Shown piece by piece: positions 46,106 through 57,922 of a stretch of 64,000 nucleotides of DNA (the first letter of the stretch is position 1; each line of letters opens with the position of its first letter). A program made the translations under genes and the position numbers. Source of the stretch: Citrus sinensis (taxonomy: Eukaryota; Streptophyta; Magnoliopsida; Sapindales; Rutaceae). The notes under the pieces were generated by a model, which was not told the DNA's origin, did no database searches, and saw only the letters and a program-made list of their open reading frames with translations. The DNA lies in contig NC_068558.1 of assembly GCF_022201045.2 (NCBI RefSeq), positions 39,451,501-39,515,500 of the forward strand, in the 5' to 3' direction.

Positions 46106-46684
46106 GACTACCTAAAGACACAAAAAGAAGAGTGCAAACAACAACATTGAATTAATACTTTAGCATTATAAATGTAAGCAACTGATTTTTATTTAAATTT
46201 ACTGATTATTCAAACATAATTATAAAGAATTAGTTCTTTAATAAATAAATACCAATTAGCTTAATAATTTTTACAATTTTTCTTCTATTATTATACATTA
46301 ACAATAACAAATCATCATGACACCTAATCTGTATAGCAAAAATGATAGTATTTTTAATTTTAAATATATAACAAAAAAATTTAATGTCATTTTGGTGATA
46401 TAATAAAATGTTGTTTTATAAAGGAAAAGTTAAAGGAATTTACCAAAATCAATTTCACTAAACAACTTGTTTGTGGCAGTTAAGATTATATTTTTATATT
46501 AAAACTTTCACACGCAATTGCTCTGCACTCGCATGGTACTTTTGAAAATGAGAACTCAGGAGTAGGTGAAAAGCTAGTCTGCTGAAGAATCTTTACAAAA
46601 AGAGAAGAGCAATTTAGTATTTGAGCAAAGAAGTAAATGCCATTTGAGTGTAAATATATTTAAAGCAGTGGGTAGAAAAATATT

Positions 46685-47519
46685 TGGAAAATATCCACCG
46701 TCCACCCGTTTTTTCTAACTTTTTCAAAAATATACAATTTTTTTTTTGCTGGAATCCACCTAAAGTTACATTTTGTTTCACTTTTCCACTTCTGTTTGGA
46801 ATCCATTAAGAAAACTAACGGAAACTTTAAAAAATGACCATTTTACCCCCCCAAAACAAAAATTACAATTTCACCCTAAAAATGCCAAAAATAATCAAAT
46901 TAAATCTGATTATTTCTCCCATCAGTCAATAAAGAAATTAATTCAACAACCATCAAATGTAGGGGGTTTTTTTTTATAATTTTAATTAAAAAATTATTGT
47001 AGCCGTTAGCTACAAAAATAATAAGATTTAGTCTAATTATTTTTGGTATTTTTTAGGGTGAATTTGTAATTTTCGTTTGATGAAGTACAAAAAAATCTTA
47101 ACTACTAGAGATTCTAACTCAATAAATAATAAAACTCTACTTATCTTAAATTCAATTGATGGTTTGTGAGATTGGGCTATTCTAATACTACTGTTATAAT
47201 TTAGCATTCTAATTACAGACATATTTAAAAAAAACCCCTACGTTTGATGATTGTGGAATTAATTTCTTTATTGACCGATAGAGGAAATAATCAGATTTAA
47301 TCTGATTATTTTTGGTATTTTTTAGGGTGAAATTGTAATTTTTGTTTTGGGGGGTAAAATAGTCATTTGTTTAAGTTTCCGTTAGTTTTCTTAACGGATT
47401 CTAAACGGAAGTTGAAAAGTGAAACAAAATGTAATTTTAGGTAGATTCCAGTAAAAAAAAAAAAAATTGTGTATTTTTAAAAAAATTAAAAAAAATGAGT
47501 GGACGGTGGATATTTTCCC
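46685..47519. mobile_element. Mutator-like long-TIR element, copy 2, nested in MULE right TIR
   Basis: 835 bp, same family as 39504-40196: left TGGAAAATATCCACCGTCCA, right end TGGATATTTTCCC. An exact 9-bp direct repeat AAAAATATT flanks it (46676-46684 and 47520-47528). Removing the element plus one repeat restores a continuous MULE TIR that matches the left TIR, proving the order of insertion. Compared with copy 1 its arms are longer (about 46685-46973 and 47233-47519), because sequence found only on the left side of copy 1 occurs here on both sides in inverted form. Part of the inner arm end is repeated at 47026-47078. Confidence 0.95.
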
Positions 47520-47654
47520 AAAAATATTCAATAACTTATTGAAAGAATGAGAGGAAATCTTTATCTGTGATTCCCAATAAAAAGTAAAATTGAACACTTG
47601 CAAATTCGAGAGAAATGAGTGAGTTAGTCTCCCATTTGAGCGATATAGTAACGC

Positions 47655-47954
47655 CTAGAGTTCTGCCGAGACTTATTCCGAGTGTTGCTCCCACTTACAG
47701 GCAGAGAGTTAAACTCAGCACTGTGTAGTTAAAGTGACAATGGCATAGTTGATGCGATAACTGATTTATTGAGGCTTTTAATAGATGATTAATGGACCAC
47801 ACCCCTGATATTATCAACAGTTACGTACTCTATTCCCTTCAATATTTTTACTGAAAAAAAAAAAGAGAATTTGATGGCTTGATCTTTTATCTCAACGAAT
47901 TGGAAATTAAGCAAAAATTACTTACCCAATCCCAGAATGTATCAGTAGCTAACA
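47655..47954. other. Spacer between the MULE and PP2C fragment B
   Basis: No recognisable feature apart from an A-rich run near 47855. Confidence 0.5.
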
Positions 47955-48412
47955 CAAGAACCTCCATATATATCTGAAGTGAACTTAAGGACATTTGTAT
48001 CAGGCTCAGCTATCATCCAATCCTTCAAAGAAGCAAATCCGATACTTCTAGAGTAAAAGAAAGTATCATTGAAAAGCCAATCTCTGCCTGAGAAGCCGAT
48101 AAATCCCCCGTGAAAACATAGTATCCATGGAATTAAACCATAAAAACTGATGTCAATTTCAGCTCCTCATCACTTTTTAATTTTGACAACACAAATTAAA
48201 AAAGACTAGTACCTTATCCACAATCCGCTTGCGTTCATCCAAATTGTATACATTATGCGGGGGTGCAAGCGTTTCAGCCACTCCATCTCTACACAGTAAA
48301 CCTTTACAATTTCCCAAGTTTGAGACAACAACATCCTCTCCATCAATAAAGGCTGTGACACAGAAGGCACCACATTTTGGACCCTTTTCCACACGCTTAT
48401 CCAGCGTATCCT
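47955..48412 (-). pseudogene. PP2C (clade B, AP2C-like) pseudogene fragment B
   Basis: Better preserved than fragment A. From 48412 down, after an acceptor-like TTTCAAG, the frame reads DTLDKRVEKGPKCGAFCVTA, then FIDGEDVVVSNLGNCKGLLC, RDGVAETLAPPHN and NLDERKRIVDKV. About 130 bp further (48045-47960) lies RSIGFASLKDWMIAEP followed by DTNVLKF. These are the central and late PP2C motifs. The DGHGG block and the C-terminal DxWDV region are absent within the window, and GDCR is GNCK, removing a conserved acidic position. It may be a relic, or a few exons of a longer gene broken by transposons. Confidence 0.72.
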
Positions 48413-49891
48413 TGAAACAAAATATTAAGAAACGAACAATAACGATATATATTTAGACAGAAAAACAGAACGTTGGCAAATTAAAACTGGTCTAAAAATT
48501 TTCAGTTATTTTATCATTAGGTTATTGAGCCAATTTCTTTTTTTTTTTTTAATTTTTTTTGCTTAATCTAAAAAGACTGAATGATATCATTAAAAGATAT
48601 TCTCGAAAATTTTCTTATTTAACTAATTTATTTTCATCCTTATCTAAATAAAATTTAACAATTAGCATTATTACTCATCTTTATAACTTGTGATAATATA
48701 ATAGTATACTATTATTATTTTTATCCTTTTATTTTCTTCAAAGTAGTATTATTTATCTTCACAATGTTTTATGAATATTTTTCATAAAAAAACATCATAA
48801 ACTATACTAATTTAGAATACAAAGGGTTGCATTCAATTGAAAATTATTTATATTATGATAATATATTATCTTATTTAAGTTCTTAGAAATGCTTCTTATT
48901 TGTTTAACATTTATAATTCGTAATGGTACAAATAAAAAAAATTATTTTCAGAATTTTTAAGTTAAAATAACAAATAAATTCATATTTATTTTTAACAATT
49001 CAGACAAAAAAAATGATTCAGATTCAGATATTCAGTTCTATTTAAAATTCAAACTAATTTATGCCTATTCGTATTTCGGTTAAAAAAAAACCCTCTAGTT
49101 AGCAATATTTTTCTGCTCTTTATCAGCCTAAATTTAAACCAAAAAAAAAAAATCTCTGCACAGCAGCCTAGTCCCTACATTTATTATTGAAAATATATTT
49201 GGTCAACAATTTACATTAAAATTTCATTTCCATTTATTTTAATTAATTGTCACTCGCCTTTGACCGACTGATAGGTCATTGCAATGATTCGAGTCCTTAT
49301 TACTTCCTTTGTAATGATAAAAATTTAGGTTATAATATAATATTATCAGTGGTAAAAAAAAATATTTAAAAAAAAGGAACACAAAATATTCGTATCTACT
49401 AACTGCAACTAATTCTTTTTAAAAATAAAAAATAAAATTCTACACAACCATAAGAACTCTAGCCATTTTATAGATGTATAGGGGAGAAAGTGCCACCAAC
49501 CCAGTTATAGAATTATAGAGTCATATTTTTAGAATTCATCAAAATGACGCAACGATCTATTAATCTATGCTACGATTATATTAAAATTGGCACAACAAAG
49601 TAATGCATGCCTATCCAAAATATGGCTGTATATTCCCATGTCTGTTTATGATCAATACCCTTATACTTTTCTTATTTAATGAATGATACACATTTCTGAT
49701 TTCTTCCTCATACCTAAACCAAAAAAAAAAAAGATGTAGAATGGCAGAAACAAATATGAAAAAAGCACATTAATTGTTTTTCATAATTACGCAATTAAAG
49801 AATTAATCTGACTGCTAGCTCCTTAATTCTGAAACTTCAACGTTGAAAATTAATATATCATACTACTAGCCAGCTGGCTAGCATGAATTGA
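48413..49891. other. A/T-rich gene-free stretch
   Basis: About 1.5 kb of strongly A/T-rich DNA between PP2C fragment B and the neprosin-domain gene. No upstream PP2C exon, TIR or ORF with a domain could be identified. Confidence 0.5.
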
Positions 49892-52800
49892 TCAGGGGCA
49901 TTGCGGATTTCTTCCAGGGCCTCCATAGTAAAAATGTGTCCCCCATTCATTGTTATAGGAGTTTTTGATGTTGTAACAATTTGTGTTCTCAGCTAGAATT
50001 GAAATGTCTCGTACTGAGCTGAGGCTGTTATCGGAATCAACCATTTCCAGGTTCCTGAAATAGCTTGCTTTTCCAAACCCATCTTCAGCAAAGTGGCCTG
50101 AACCCATTTGGGTCGCTGTGTGCTCACCGTTGGCCCTTGAGTTCACCACTTCGCCTCCCCACTCCACCATCGTCGCATGGTCTGCTAAGTGTGTGAATAG
50201 CTCCGCTGGCCAGTACCCGACTAGCAAGTTTTCACCAAATCCCATCCACCAATTCCCCAGTTTTGGATCCTAATAATCACACCAAGACACATTGAATTAC
50301 ACGTGATTTGCGAATGTCCGCATTTTTTTTAAATGCGAACCAACAATTCTGTGTATAGAGAATCCATAAAAGATCAAACACAAATTATTTGATTTCAGTG
50401 GAGCAACAATATTTCTATGTAGATACGAGTTTCGTTTGCAAGACGTTGAAAAATCTTTATGATGTCAATTAATTAGTGTATTTTATTATATATAGATGTG
50501 TGATTAGTTTTGACGTACCTTCCAAATGAGGATTGTGATGTCGAATTGGTTGCCGGCATACGTTGATATAGGAGAAATAGCTGCTCCAATGGCAATTCTA
50601 CTATTTGTTTGTATGAATCCGGCACAAAGAAGATTGTAGCACCCTGTAGCTTGATATGAATCGCTCTGCCAAAATATAACATTTTCTACATTGGTTAGGC
50701 AACAAGTAGCCTTACTGCTGTACTATTTTGTATATTTACTTCCTAAAAGAAACTGCTTTGCCTGTTGCAACTAAAATTTTTACCCAATTTCAAAATGTTA
50801 TCTAAAAATATGCAGTTATATATCGATAACACAACTAGTTGACCCGAATGTTGGTGTTCAAGCAGCTAAAAAATCAGTTTGGATTTGATCAATGTTTAAA
50901 TGCCACCTACCTAATTGATTAAGCAATATGTGGAAAGACATGTACAACATTCGCAATAATGATGTGATAATGATTCTAAATTACTTGGCGTATCGTCGTA
51001 TCATTCTCAGTTCAAATTTTCATTAGAACCATCACATAATTGAAATTATTAGGCGTTGATAATCTCTGAAAAAGCCAAAATTTACTCCAAAATAATTATC
51101 AACGTTTAGTGCATAGTAATAATTAATATGGGTTTGTTGGTTCTACTAATTAGTTACTTGTCAATGAACCTTGCATCTTAATTTATGGAACATAATTATG
51201 GTATGATGAGTAAACGTTTTCATAAGAAAATCTGTCTGCAGAAGGTTAAGACTGCAGCAATTATGACAATGACAATAGTGGCGATTTTTTTGTTCAGTAA
51301 TTACTCATTTTCATATGCCCTTTTTTTTTTTTTAAACTTTAGCTTAGGATTCGTAAAATTAATATAATAAAAAATCAATTAATGAAGTGGCAATACGTCA
51401 TAAGTCTTAAATACAAATTTTATATCTCAAGTTTATATAACACTATATATAATTAACTAGATCATAGCTTGGCTATTGACATATCTTATAAAATTATTCC
51501 AAGATATTTAACATCACAAATCCACCTTATCAGGCCACAGCAAGTCTTTAGATTCTATTATCATAAACTTTATAGGATAAATTAAGTTTAAATTTATAAA
51601 ACACACTACGTCATATATAGAAACCTAGAGAGATGATCAACCCTATATTAATGTTTGACTTTGACCTTGGGCACATCTCATGCCACCGAAGTTGGGATGA
51701 CCACATGATCGCATGCACATGCTCATTTTAAAAACAATAATCAATTCCCCTTAATTAATGAAATTAATTGATAACTGATTAATTCAAAATGAAGGGAAAT
51801 AAGATGATAGGTCTTACCGTCCAATAAGTAAACAGCCTTGGCCTGCTATCACCGTAAAGTTCCGGACTGACCTGACTAGTAGAATTATCACAATATTAGA
51901 AAATTTAAATACAATCTTTTTATATATAACAATTAAATTTAAAGCTATGACCGTGGTATCACGGCGTGTACACTATTAAATAATCAAATTTTATTAACAC
52001 TTTTAAATTTGACTGTGTTCGGAGTATAAAATAAGACACTGTTAAGTCTAATGTACCGATCCTAAATTTAATAAGAATTCATTAATTAATGTCATTGGAG
52101 AAGCTGAGACAAAATCTTGTAACTTGCATAAAAGGTATTAGTTTACTAGTTCCAATTTTTATAAAATTAATAAAGTGGATAAACAATAATATTGTAAAAA
52201 TCAAAGAAGGGGGGGTGGGGGAGGGGGGGAGTATTGGATTGTGTGCATGGGAGGACAGGAAATGGAAGAAGTACCTGCCATCCAGCTTCTATGCTGTTGA
52301 GATCTGAGCCGTCGAATGATCCCGAAAGAACCCAAATCTGTGATAGACTGAACTCGTTGACGACTTGGATCGAAGGGTCCCATACGTTTATTGTAGCCCT
52401 TGCTCCATAAACTTCTTGCGAAGATCCAGTGTAGGCGATCGCATGCTATTATTGATCACGCACTTTAAATTAGACTTTTATTGAGAAAAATGAGTTGTCA
52501 TTGATGATCAAAGCTGAATAAATCATGCACAATTCCCAATAACATTTTATTTCTTTTGTGGACTTTATGATGATCTGCAATTTAAATGGTCTGATTCTGG
52601 CTTTTTAACATTTGGGTCGACACCGTAATTGAATACGATCCTCTAACAATTAATCTGTGGGGTCCTTTGAATTGAGCGCAAGAACAATCAATGGCTTGAA
52701 TTGACTTTTTTATGTTATAGGAAAATCAAATCTATTACACACAATTTTTCTAGCTGAAGTCATTTTCCAAAAAAAGGGTTACATAACTTTCACATCTTTT

Positions 52801-53873
52801 TTTTTTTTTTTTAACAATACAAAAGAATTATTACTATATCACTTTCAAAATTTTCAATAATTGGATTTTTCTCACTACATTTCCATCATAAAGATTCTAC
52901 AATTTCACATCTTTATCCCTTGTTAGCAAAATGAAAATTAAGAATAAGACATGGTGACAATGATGTATCAATTTAGTATGATATCATATGATGTGATGAT
53001 GTATGCACATGCAAAAAAATATTGAAAAGAAGAAGTGAAATTAAGGAAGGGAAAAAGATAGCCTACTTCATGACCATTGCCACTGACTACATCTGGTGCA
53101 TCGGCACGTCGGTGAAGAGGAATCCGACGGTGCTGTTTCTTGCCGAAGTCAAACAAAGACTTGGCTCTCAGCACATCATGCTCTGTGCTGCGACGTATGG
53201 GAACGGTTCCCTTTGGACACCTTGTCCCATTTCGATGCCACATTTGCCATGCACCTTCTATTATTACTCGTTCATTATTCCTCTCTGATGATGCCTCATC
53301 CTCTTTCAACGCCTTCTTCATTTTTGGCATTTGTGATGGCACTCTCTGTTACATTACAAATAAAATTGGAAAAAAATAATAATAAAACGCTAATTAACAT
53401 TAAAATTTCATAAAGAAAATATGATTCATTGTGGCTGCTTTTTATTTATTTTGTAAACCTGGATCTTGTGATTTTTCAAAAGAGGGTGGTCTAAAGCTGG
53501 CTGTCTTCTTTTATGAACACAATCTATGATATCTCCATCTGGGCTCTGCGGGAAATCAAGCAAAAATATTAACATATATAACTTTTTTTTTCCCCTCTGT
53601 AAACCTCGTCGACAGAACGAGAGAAAATTTATTAAAAAAAGAAAAAGAGGGAGAGAGATGCTTAGTGCTTACCTCTATGGTCATAACAGGAGGCTTGTTA
53701 ATTTTTTCCAAATGCTTTTGAATTCTTTCAAGTCTCAAACTACTAACTTGTCTGTATTTTGTGTAATTGAGCGAAGAAACAAGCACAAAATTTTGGACAA
53801 AAAAGAAAGCAAGGAAGAGAGGAACGAATAAAGCTCGAAACCCTCTCTTGTCGTTCCTTAAAGCAGAACCCAT
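49892..53873 (-). CDS. Neprosin-domain (DUF239) secreted peptidase-like protein
   Basis: Seven exons join without frame break into 438 aa: 53873-53673, 53545-53459, 53345-53067, 52445-52275, 51871-51818, 50665-50519, 50269-49892; all introns have GT-AG ends. The start [16 protein letters not shown] precedes a hydrophobic signal (about 13-34). A neprosin activation peptide region follows ([40 protein letters not shown]), then [13 protein letters not shown], and the neprosin domain (about 185-438) with [62 protein letters not shown] and the terminal [12 protein letters not shown]. Neprosin of Nepenthes is a glutamic prolyl endopeptidase; most plant homologues are untested. Conserved Glu in EFSL and EAGWQ are present, but I cannot assign the catalytic pair by eye. 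Cell-wall or apoplast location is inferred from the signal. Confidence 0.95.
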
Positions 53874-56367
53874 ATTTCATTCAGTGCCAAGAAATAATAA
53901 TACTAATAATAAAGAAGAGGGAAAAAAAAGGTAAATAGCTAGCAAACCATTACTAGCAAAAACAAAGAGGAAGAGCAGAATCACAAATCTGACTTTTGTT
54001 TCTTGATATTACAAAGCAAACGAACACCCACACAAACAAGAAACCAGAAAGAAAGAAAGAAAAAGAAAGCGAATGAAAATGACTCTTTTAACTCTCTCTT
54101 TCTTATCTTTGTTTTTTTTTTTTTTTCTCATTAATGGTGAGAAGAGGAAGGTTGGTGAAGGCTAATTAATTGATTAAGCTAAGCCACAGGCCTGGCCTTA
54201 CCACTTCAACATCAAAAGATCATCATTGCCTGCTCTTCATTGGATTCATAATATTGAAGAAGAGAAAGTGTTTTTTTTTTTTTTTTTTCTTTTGGAAATG
54301 CATGCACCAAGGCAAAGCAAAAGAAATCACGACAACAACAACAGCAGCAAAGACTTGAAAGCACTATAAAAACTCAGACCTACCCAACTAAACATGCCCC
54401 CTTTTATTACACTCCTCTTCAATGTTGTATCTGCCACCATACAGCTTTCCCATTAATATTTAATATTTATTTTAATTTTTATAAGTATTGGTTCTTCAAA
54501 CTTTACACATGCACCTTCCAGTTTTCCGCCTTTTAGCTTTCTTTCCTTCTCAGTCTCCCCATTCCTTTGTTTTATCTTTTTTTGAACTCCAAGTAGCACT
54601 CAATTGGTACATACTTTCTACTCCCCACGGCTGCTGCCATGTGGCATTATAGTTACAATATATCCGACTAGGAATATGATATGTTACCTTGCAATGTATC
54701 TTTCAAAATACGTATATATGCAATGCTTGTAATTTCCTAGTAAGCATTATATAGAATCCTTAATTTATTAAGTAGAATTCTATTTGTCTTAAATCCAAAT
54801 CACTCATTAGTTGAGCCATGGATATCTCATCGTCTTATTTTTTAGGTTGAGGGTTCAAGTTCTCTTGATTCCAAATATCAACAAATTTTAATCTCTGTGT
54901 GTGTGTGTAAAATAATAATATGCTAATGAGTTATCTAAAAATACATCCATTAAAGAAAAAAAAATCAATAATTACATTAATTTAGATACACATATGTCTT
55001 GAATATTATATCTTGATTATGATATTTAACTTTGTTAATTATGGTCGAATTTCGAATTTGATCGTGCTTTTTGCTTCTAATTTATTGGTAAGGCGGCGAA
55101 TTGATTTTCAACCCTAAAGACAAAAGATAAATGTGAAGCACCTTATTGATGAATATCGTGTGTTATAAATATAATATATTTGTAGTAACAATTATCTAGA
55201 CTTTGAATTTTGATGAGGTGATGAAACCCAAGGAAGAAAGAGCAAAGTATAGTTGAAATTTCAACGTACTGGGGAGGCTTCTATGCTGCTAATTTTGTTT
55301 TCATTTGATGAAAACATTGAATTGCAAGCAATCCCTTAATGTGTGCTACAATGCACCCTTCCCCATGTGGGGTTTACATCATTGTAATAGTTATATTAGT
55401 TGAAAAAACAATGATATATGAAGAAAGGAGCTACAAAAATAATACACAAAACATTATAATATGAATTCGAATTAAATGAGTAAGGTTCTATTCTCGAATC
55501 TCGGATGCTTCTTTTGCTCATTCAATAGTGTCAGCCTCTTAACTCCCCCAACCTTGAACTCAGGAATTGACTCATATATATTAATCTTGGAATGACCTTA
55601 TGTCCTCGGTTATACTATTTTATAATACGAATTAATCCTCAACATATCAATGATCTTTAATGTAAATTCAAATCCCTAAGGGGTTCTCATATTTTATGCA
55701 TATATGATATAGATAAGACTATATACTATAACGTTTATCTAATTATAAAAAACACCCCAAGGTAGGAATCTCAAAACGATTTAGAAATAATCAGCTGTGA
55801 AGAAAATCAGTTAAGTGTTTGGTAAATTTTGTTTTCAGAAGTACTGTGGGCTTTAAAAACAATTATGAGCATTTGGTAAATTTTATTGTTAAATTGTTGA
55901 GAGAAAACAAATGACTTAAATGTACATAATGTAAGATAAAATTTACTTATACATATAAAAACATGTACATATAACATTTTTAATTGTGTATTATTATAAT
56001 CTTTACTTATATTTTTTTATCTTAAAACAATTGAAAATTAAATTTATAATATAGTGAAATAAATTTAATAATAATTCGACCAACAAATTGATATTAATAA
56101 ATTTATATTGATGAATTCTAATAAAAATTTATTAAAACATTGATTTTGTTTCCAATTTGAATAAGGACAATTTTGGGTTTAGGTACTATTTTAAGGATAT
56201 TTATGAAATTGTATTAAAGATAAAATTGATTCTCAAAATTAGAACCTAAAAGTTACTCATTCTCTGCTTTTCAAAATCACCTGTAGGAGGGGCTGATTTT
56301 AATTTTTTTTCACCAAACACTAAATTTAATTTTTAAATTTTTAAATTTTTAAAATAACTTTTAAACC
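53874..56367. other. Upstream region of the neprosin gene and repeat-rich spacer
   Basis: Promoter-proximal sequence with long T runs (about 54111-54127 and 54269-54288). A (GT)n tract lies at 54897-54909. From about 55770 onward GTGTTTGGT and ACCAAACAC motifs (55817 and about 56315) suggest an old hAT- or Mutator-related MITE. No ORF with a domain. Confidence 0.45.
54795..54912 (+). repeat. Possible SINE head (box-B-like motif)
   Basis: GAGGGTTCAAGTTCTC at about 54848-54863 resembles a Pol III B box; a GCCATGGATATCTCATCGTC stretch about 40 bp upstream is at the spacing of an A box but matches it poorly. No flanking direct repeat was found. Low confidence. Confidence 0.25.
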
Positions 56368-56375
56368 TTTCAAAG

Positions 56376-57914
56376 TAGGGGTGGGCATAAACCCATAACC
56401 CATGGGTTTATCCAAACTCAAACCAAATAAAATGGTTTGGGTTGGATAAATCATTAAAATGGGTTAGATGTGGGTTTTATGGAGAAAATCATATCATTAT
56501 GGTTTGGGTATGGTTTTACCCATGGGTTATGGACAAAACCCCAACACTCAAATTTTCAAATGAAATAAATGAAAACAAAATAAATGAACACAAATGAACA
56601 CAAATAAGTGAAAGACTACCATTAAATTTTTTACGGCGTGATCAATTCTCAACAGTTAGAAAATGAAAATAACAGTAAAAATAAATTTAAATTAAATAAA
56701 TATTGTTGTAAATAACATAATTTTTTTTCTTATTTACAAAAATAATTCCTCCCACATGGAAGGATCATTATAGAAAGAGCAGGAGACTCTACTAATGATC
56801 AATAATAACTCAGCTTGGACTGGGTCCGATATGCTAGATGGCGGCTAATTTTTGGTCAATAATTGAATGTACTGCCCATATTAAGTATTAAAACAAGAAA
56901 TATATGTTTTGATATGAGCAGAAAAATTAATAATAAAATTTTTTCTTGTAATTATTTATTTTGTGAACATTTTCTTATAATAAATATTTTGTAATAATTT
57001 AAAATTAAATGTAAAAAGTATAGGTAAAATATTTTATTATTTATCTTATAATAAATTTTTATTTGTCAATCAAGTTTTCTTATAATAATTTTTTTATCAT
57101 TTGACTAATAATTTTCTTATATATTTATTATAAGAAAATTTTCACAAAATAAATAAGTATAAAAAATTTTATTATTAATTTTTTTGTTCATATCAAAACA
57201 TATATTTCTTATTTTTAATGCTTTATTTTTTATTTAGTTTCTATTAATGTGATTTATTTAATTTAGAATAAATATAAATAAAAGAGTAGTTGAAAATAAG
57301 GGTAATATTGTAAACTTATACTATTAGAGGGGTTTTTGGCCATTATAAAAGCAGAAGGGGGAAAAATAATATATGTTGATTACTGTAGGGGGAAACTGGT
57401 AATCTCCCTAAAATTAAACATATAAGTAGACAACATAACGCAAAACTACCAAAACGATAAATAAAAATAAATATTGCATAATTAAATAAATAACAAGTGG
57501 CAAAATTTATTATTAGATTGTTAATGTCATGTTTGTGAAAGTTTATTATTAAAGTGTACGTTCTTATTTATTGAGAAATAATAATTTTTGTGATTAAATT
57601 TTATTTTGATTTTCTAGTATTCTTTAATTTAAGGATTAAGTTATTGTAAAATTTATAATTTTTATCCACTATATTTTTTTTATATTTTAATATCAATTTA
57701 ATAATTAATAACAATTAATAATTATTATAATTTTGATATAATTAAATTTTATTAAAATAAAAATTATTTTGATAATAAAATTCAAACCAAACCCAAATAG
57801 TTTGGTTTGGTTTGGGTTAAAAATATTTGGGTTGGTTTAAGTTGGATCCAAATTTTTATGGTTTGATTTGGATTGACTTAAAATTCAACCCAAACCAACC
57901 CATGCCCACCCCTA
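56376..57914. mobile_element. hAT-like transposon, non-autonomous, 8-bp TSD
   Basis: Ends TAGGGGTGGGCAT (left) and ATGCCCACCCCTA (right) are perfect 13-bp inverted repeats of the type common in plant hAT elements. They are flanked by TTTCAAAG (56368-56375) and TTTCAAAC (57915-57922), an 8-bp duplication with one mismatch. Subterminal regions are packed with GGTTTGGGTT and AACCCAAACC motifs, probable transposase-binding repeats. The 1539-bp body has no transposase ORF. It contains a separate inverted repeat (56886-57228). Confidence 0.9.
56886..57228. repeat. About 105-bp inverted repeat nested in the hAT element
   Basis: Left arm 56886-56990 and right arm about 57122-57228 are nearly perfect complements (AGAAATATATGTTTTGATAT, AATTAATAATAAAATTTTTT, TTATTTATTTTGTGAA, TTTTCTTATAATAAATAT and their complements), with a loop of about 130 bp. 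It may be a nested MITE or fold-back element; no target duplication was identified. Confidence 0.85.
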
Positions 57915-57922
57915 TTTCAAAC

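Larger units (their letters stand above)
42837..47654. mobile_element. FAR1-type Mutator-like transposon (MULE), decayed
   Basis: The left TIR (about 42837-43054) and the right TIR (46596-46684 plus 47520-47654) are inverted copies over about 215 bp: GACTAACTCACTCA, AAGTGTCCAGTTTTACTTTT, AATAAGTTATTG and TTACACTCAAATG on the left find complements on the right. Outer ends read GTGTTAC and, in reverse complement, GCGTTAC. The right TIR is split by a younger Mutator-like MITE. Inside, on the minus strand, lies a broken transposase of the FAR1/Jittery group. No clear 9-bp target duplication was found at the outer ends. Total length without the nested insertion is about 4.0 kb, reasonable for an autonomous ancestor. 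Confidence 0.85.

Noticed and set aside
52968..53413. Plus-strand ORFs across neprosin exon 3
   Set aside because: Opposite-strand shadows of the minus-strand exon, which joins cleanly to the other six exons.
54361..54376. Plus-strand CACTATAAAAACTC as a promoter
   Set aside because: A good TATA-like string, but no plus-strand gene follows and the adjacent gene is on the minus strand.
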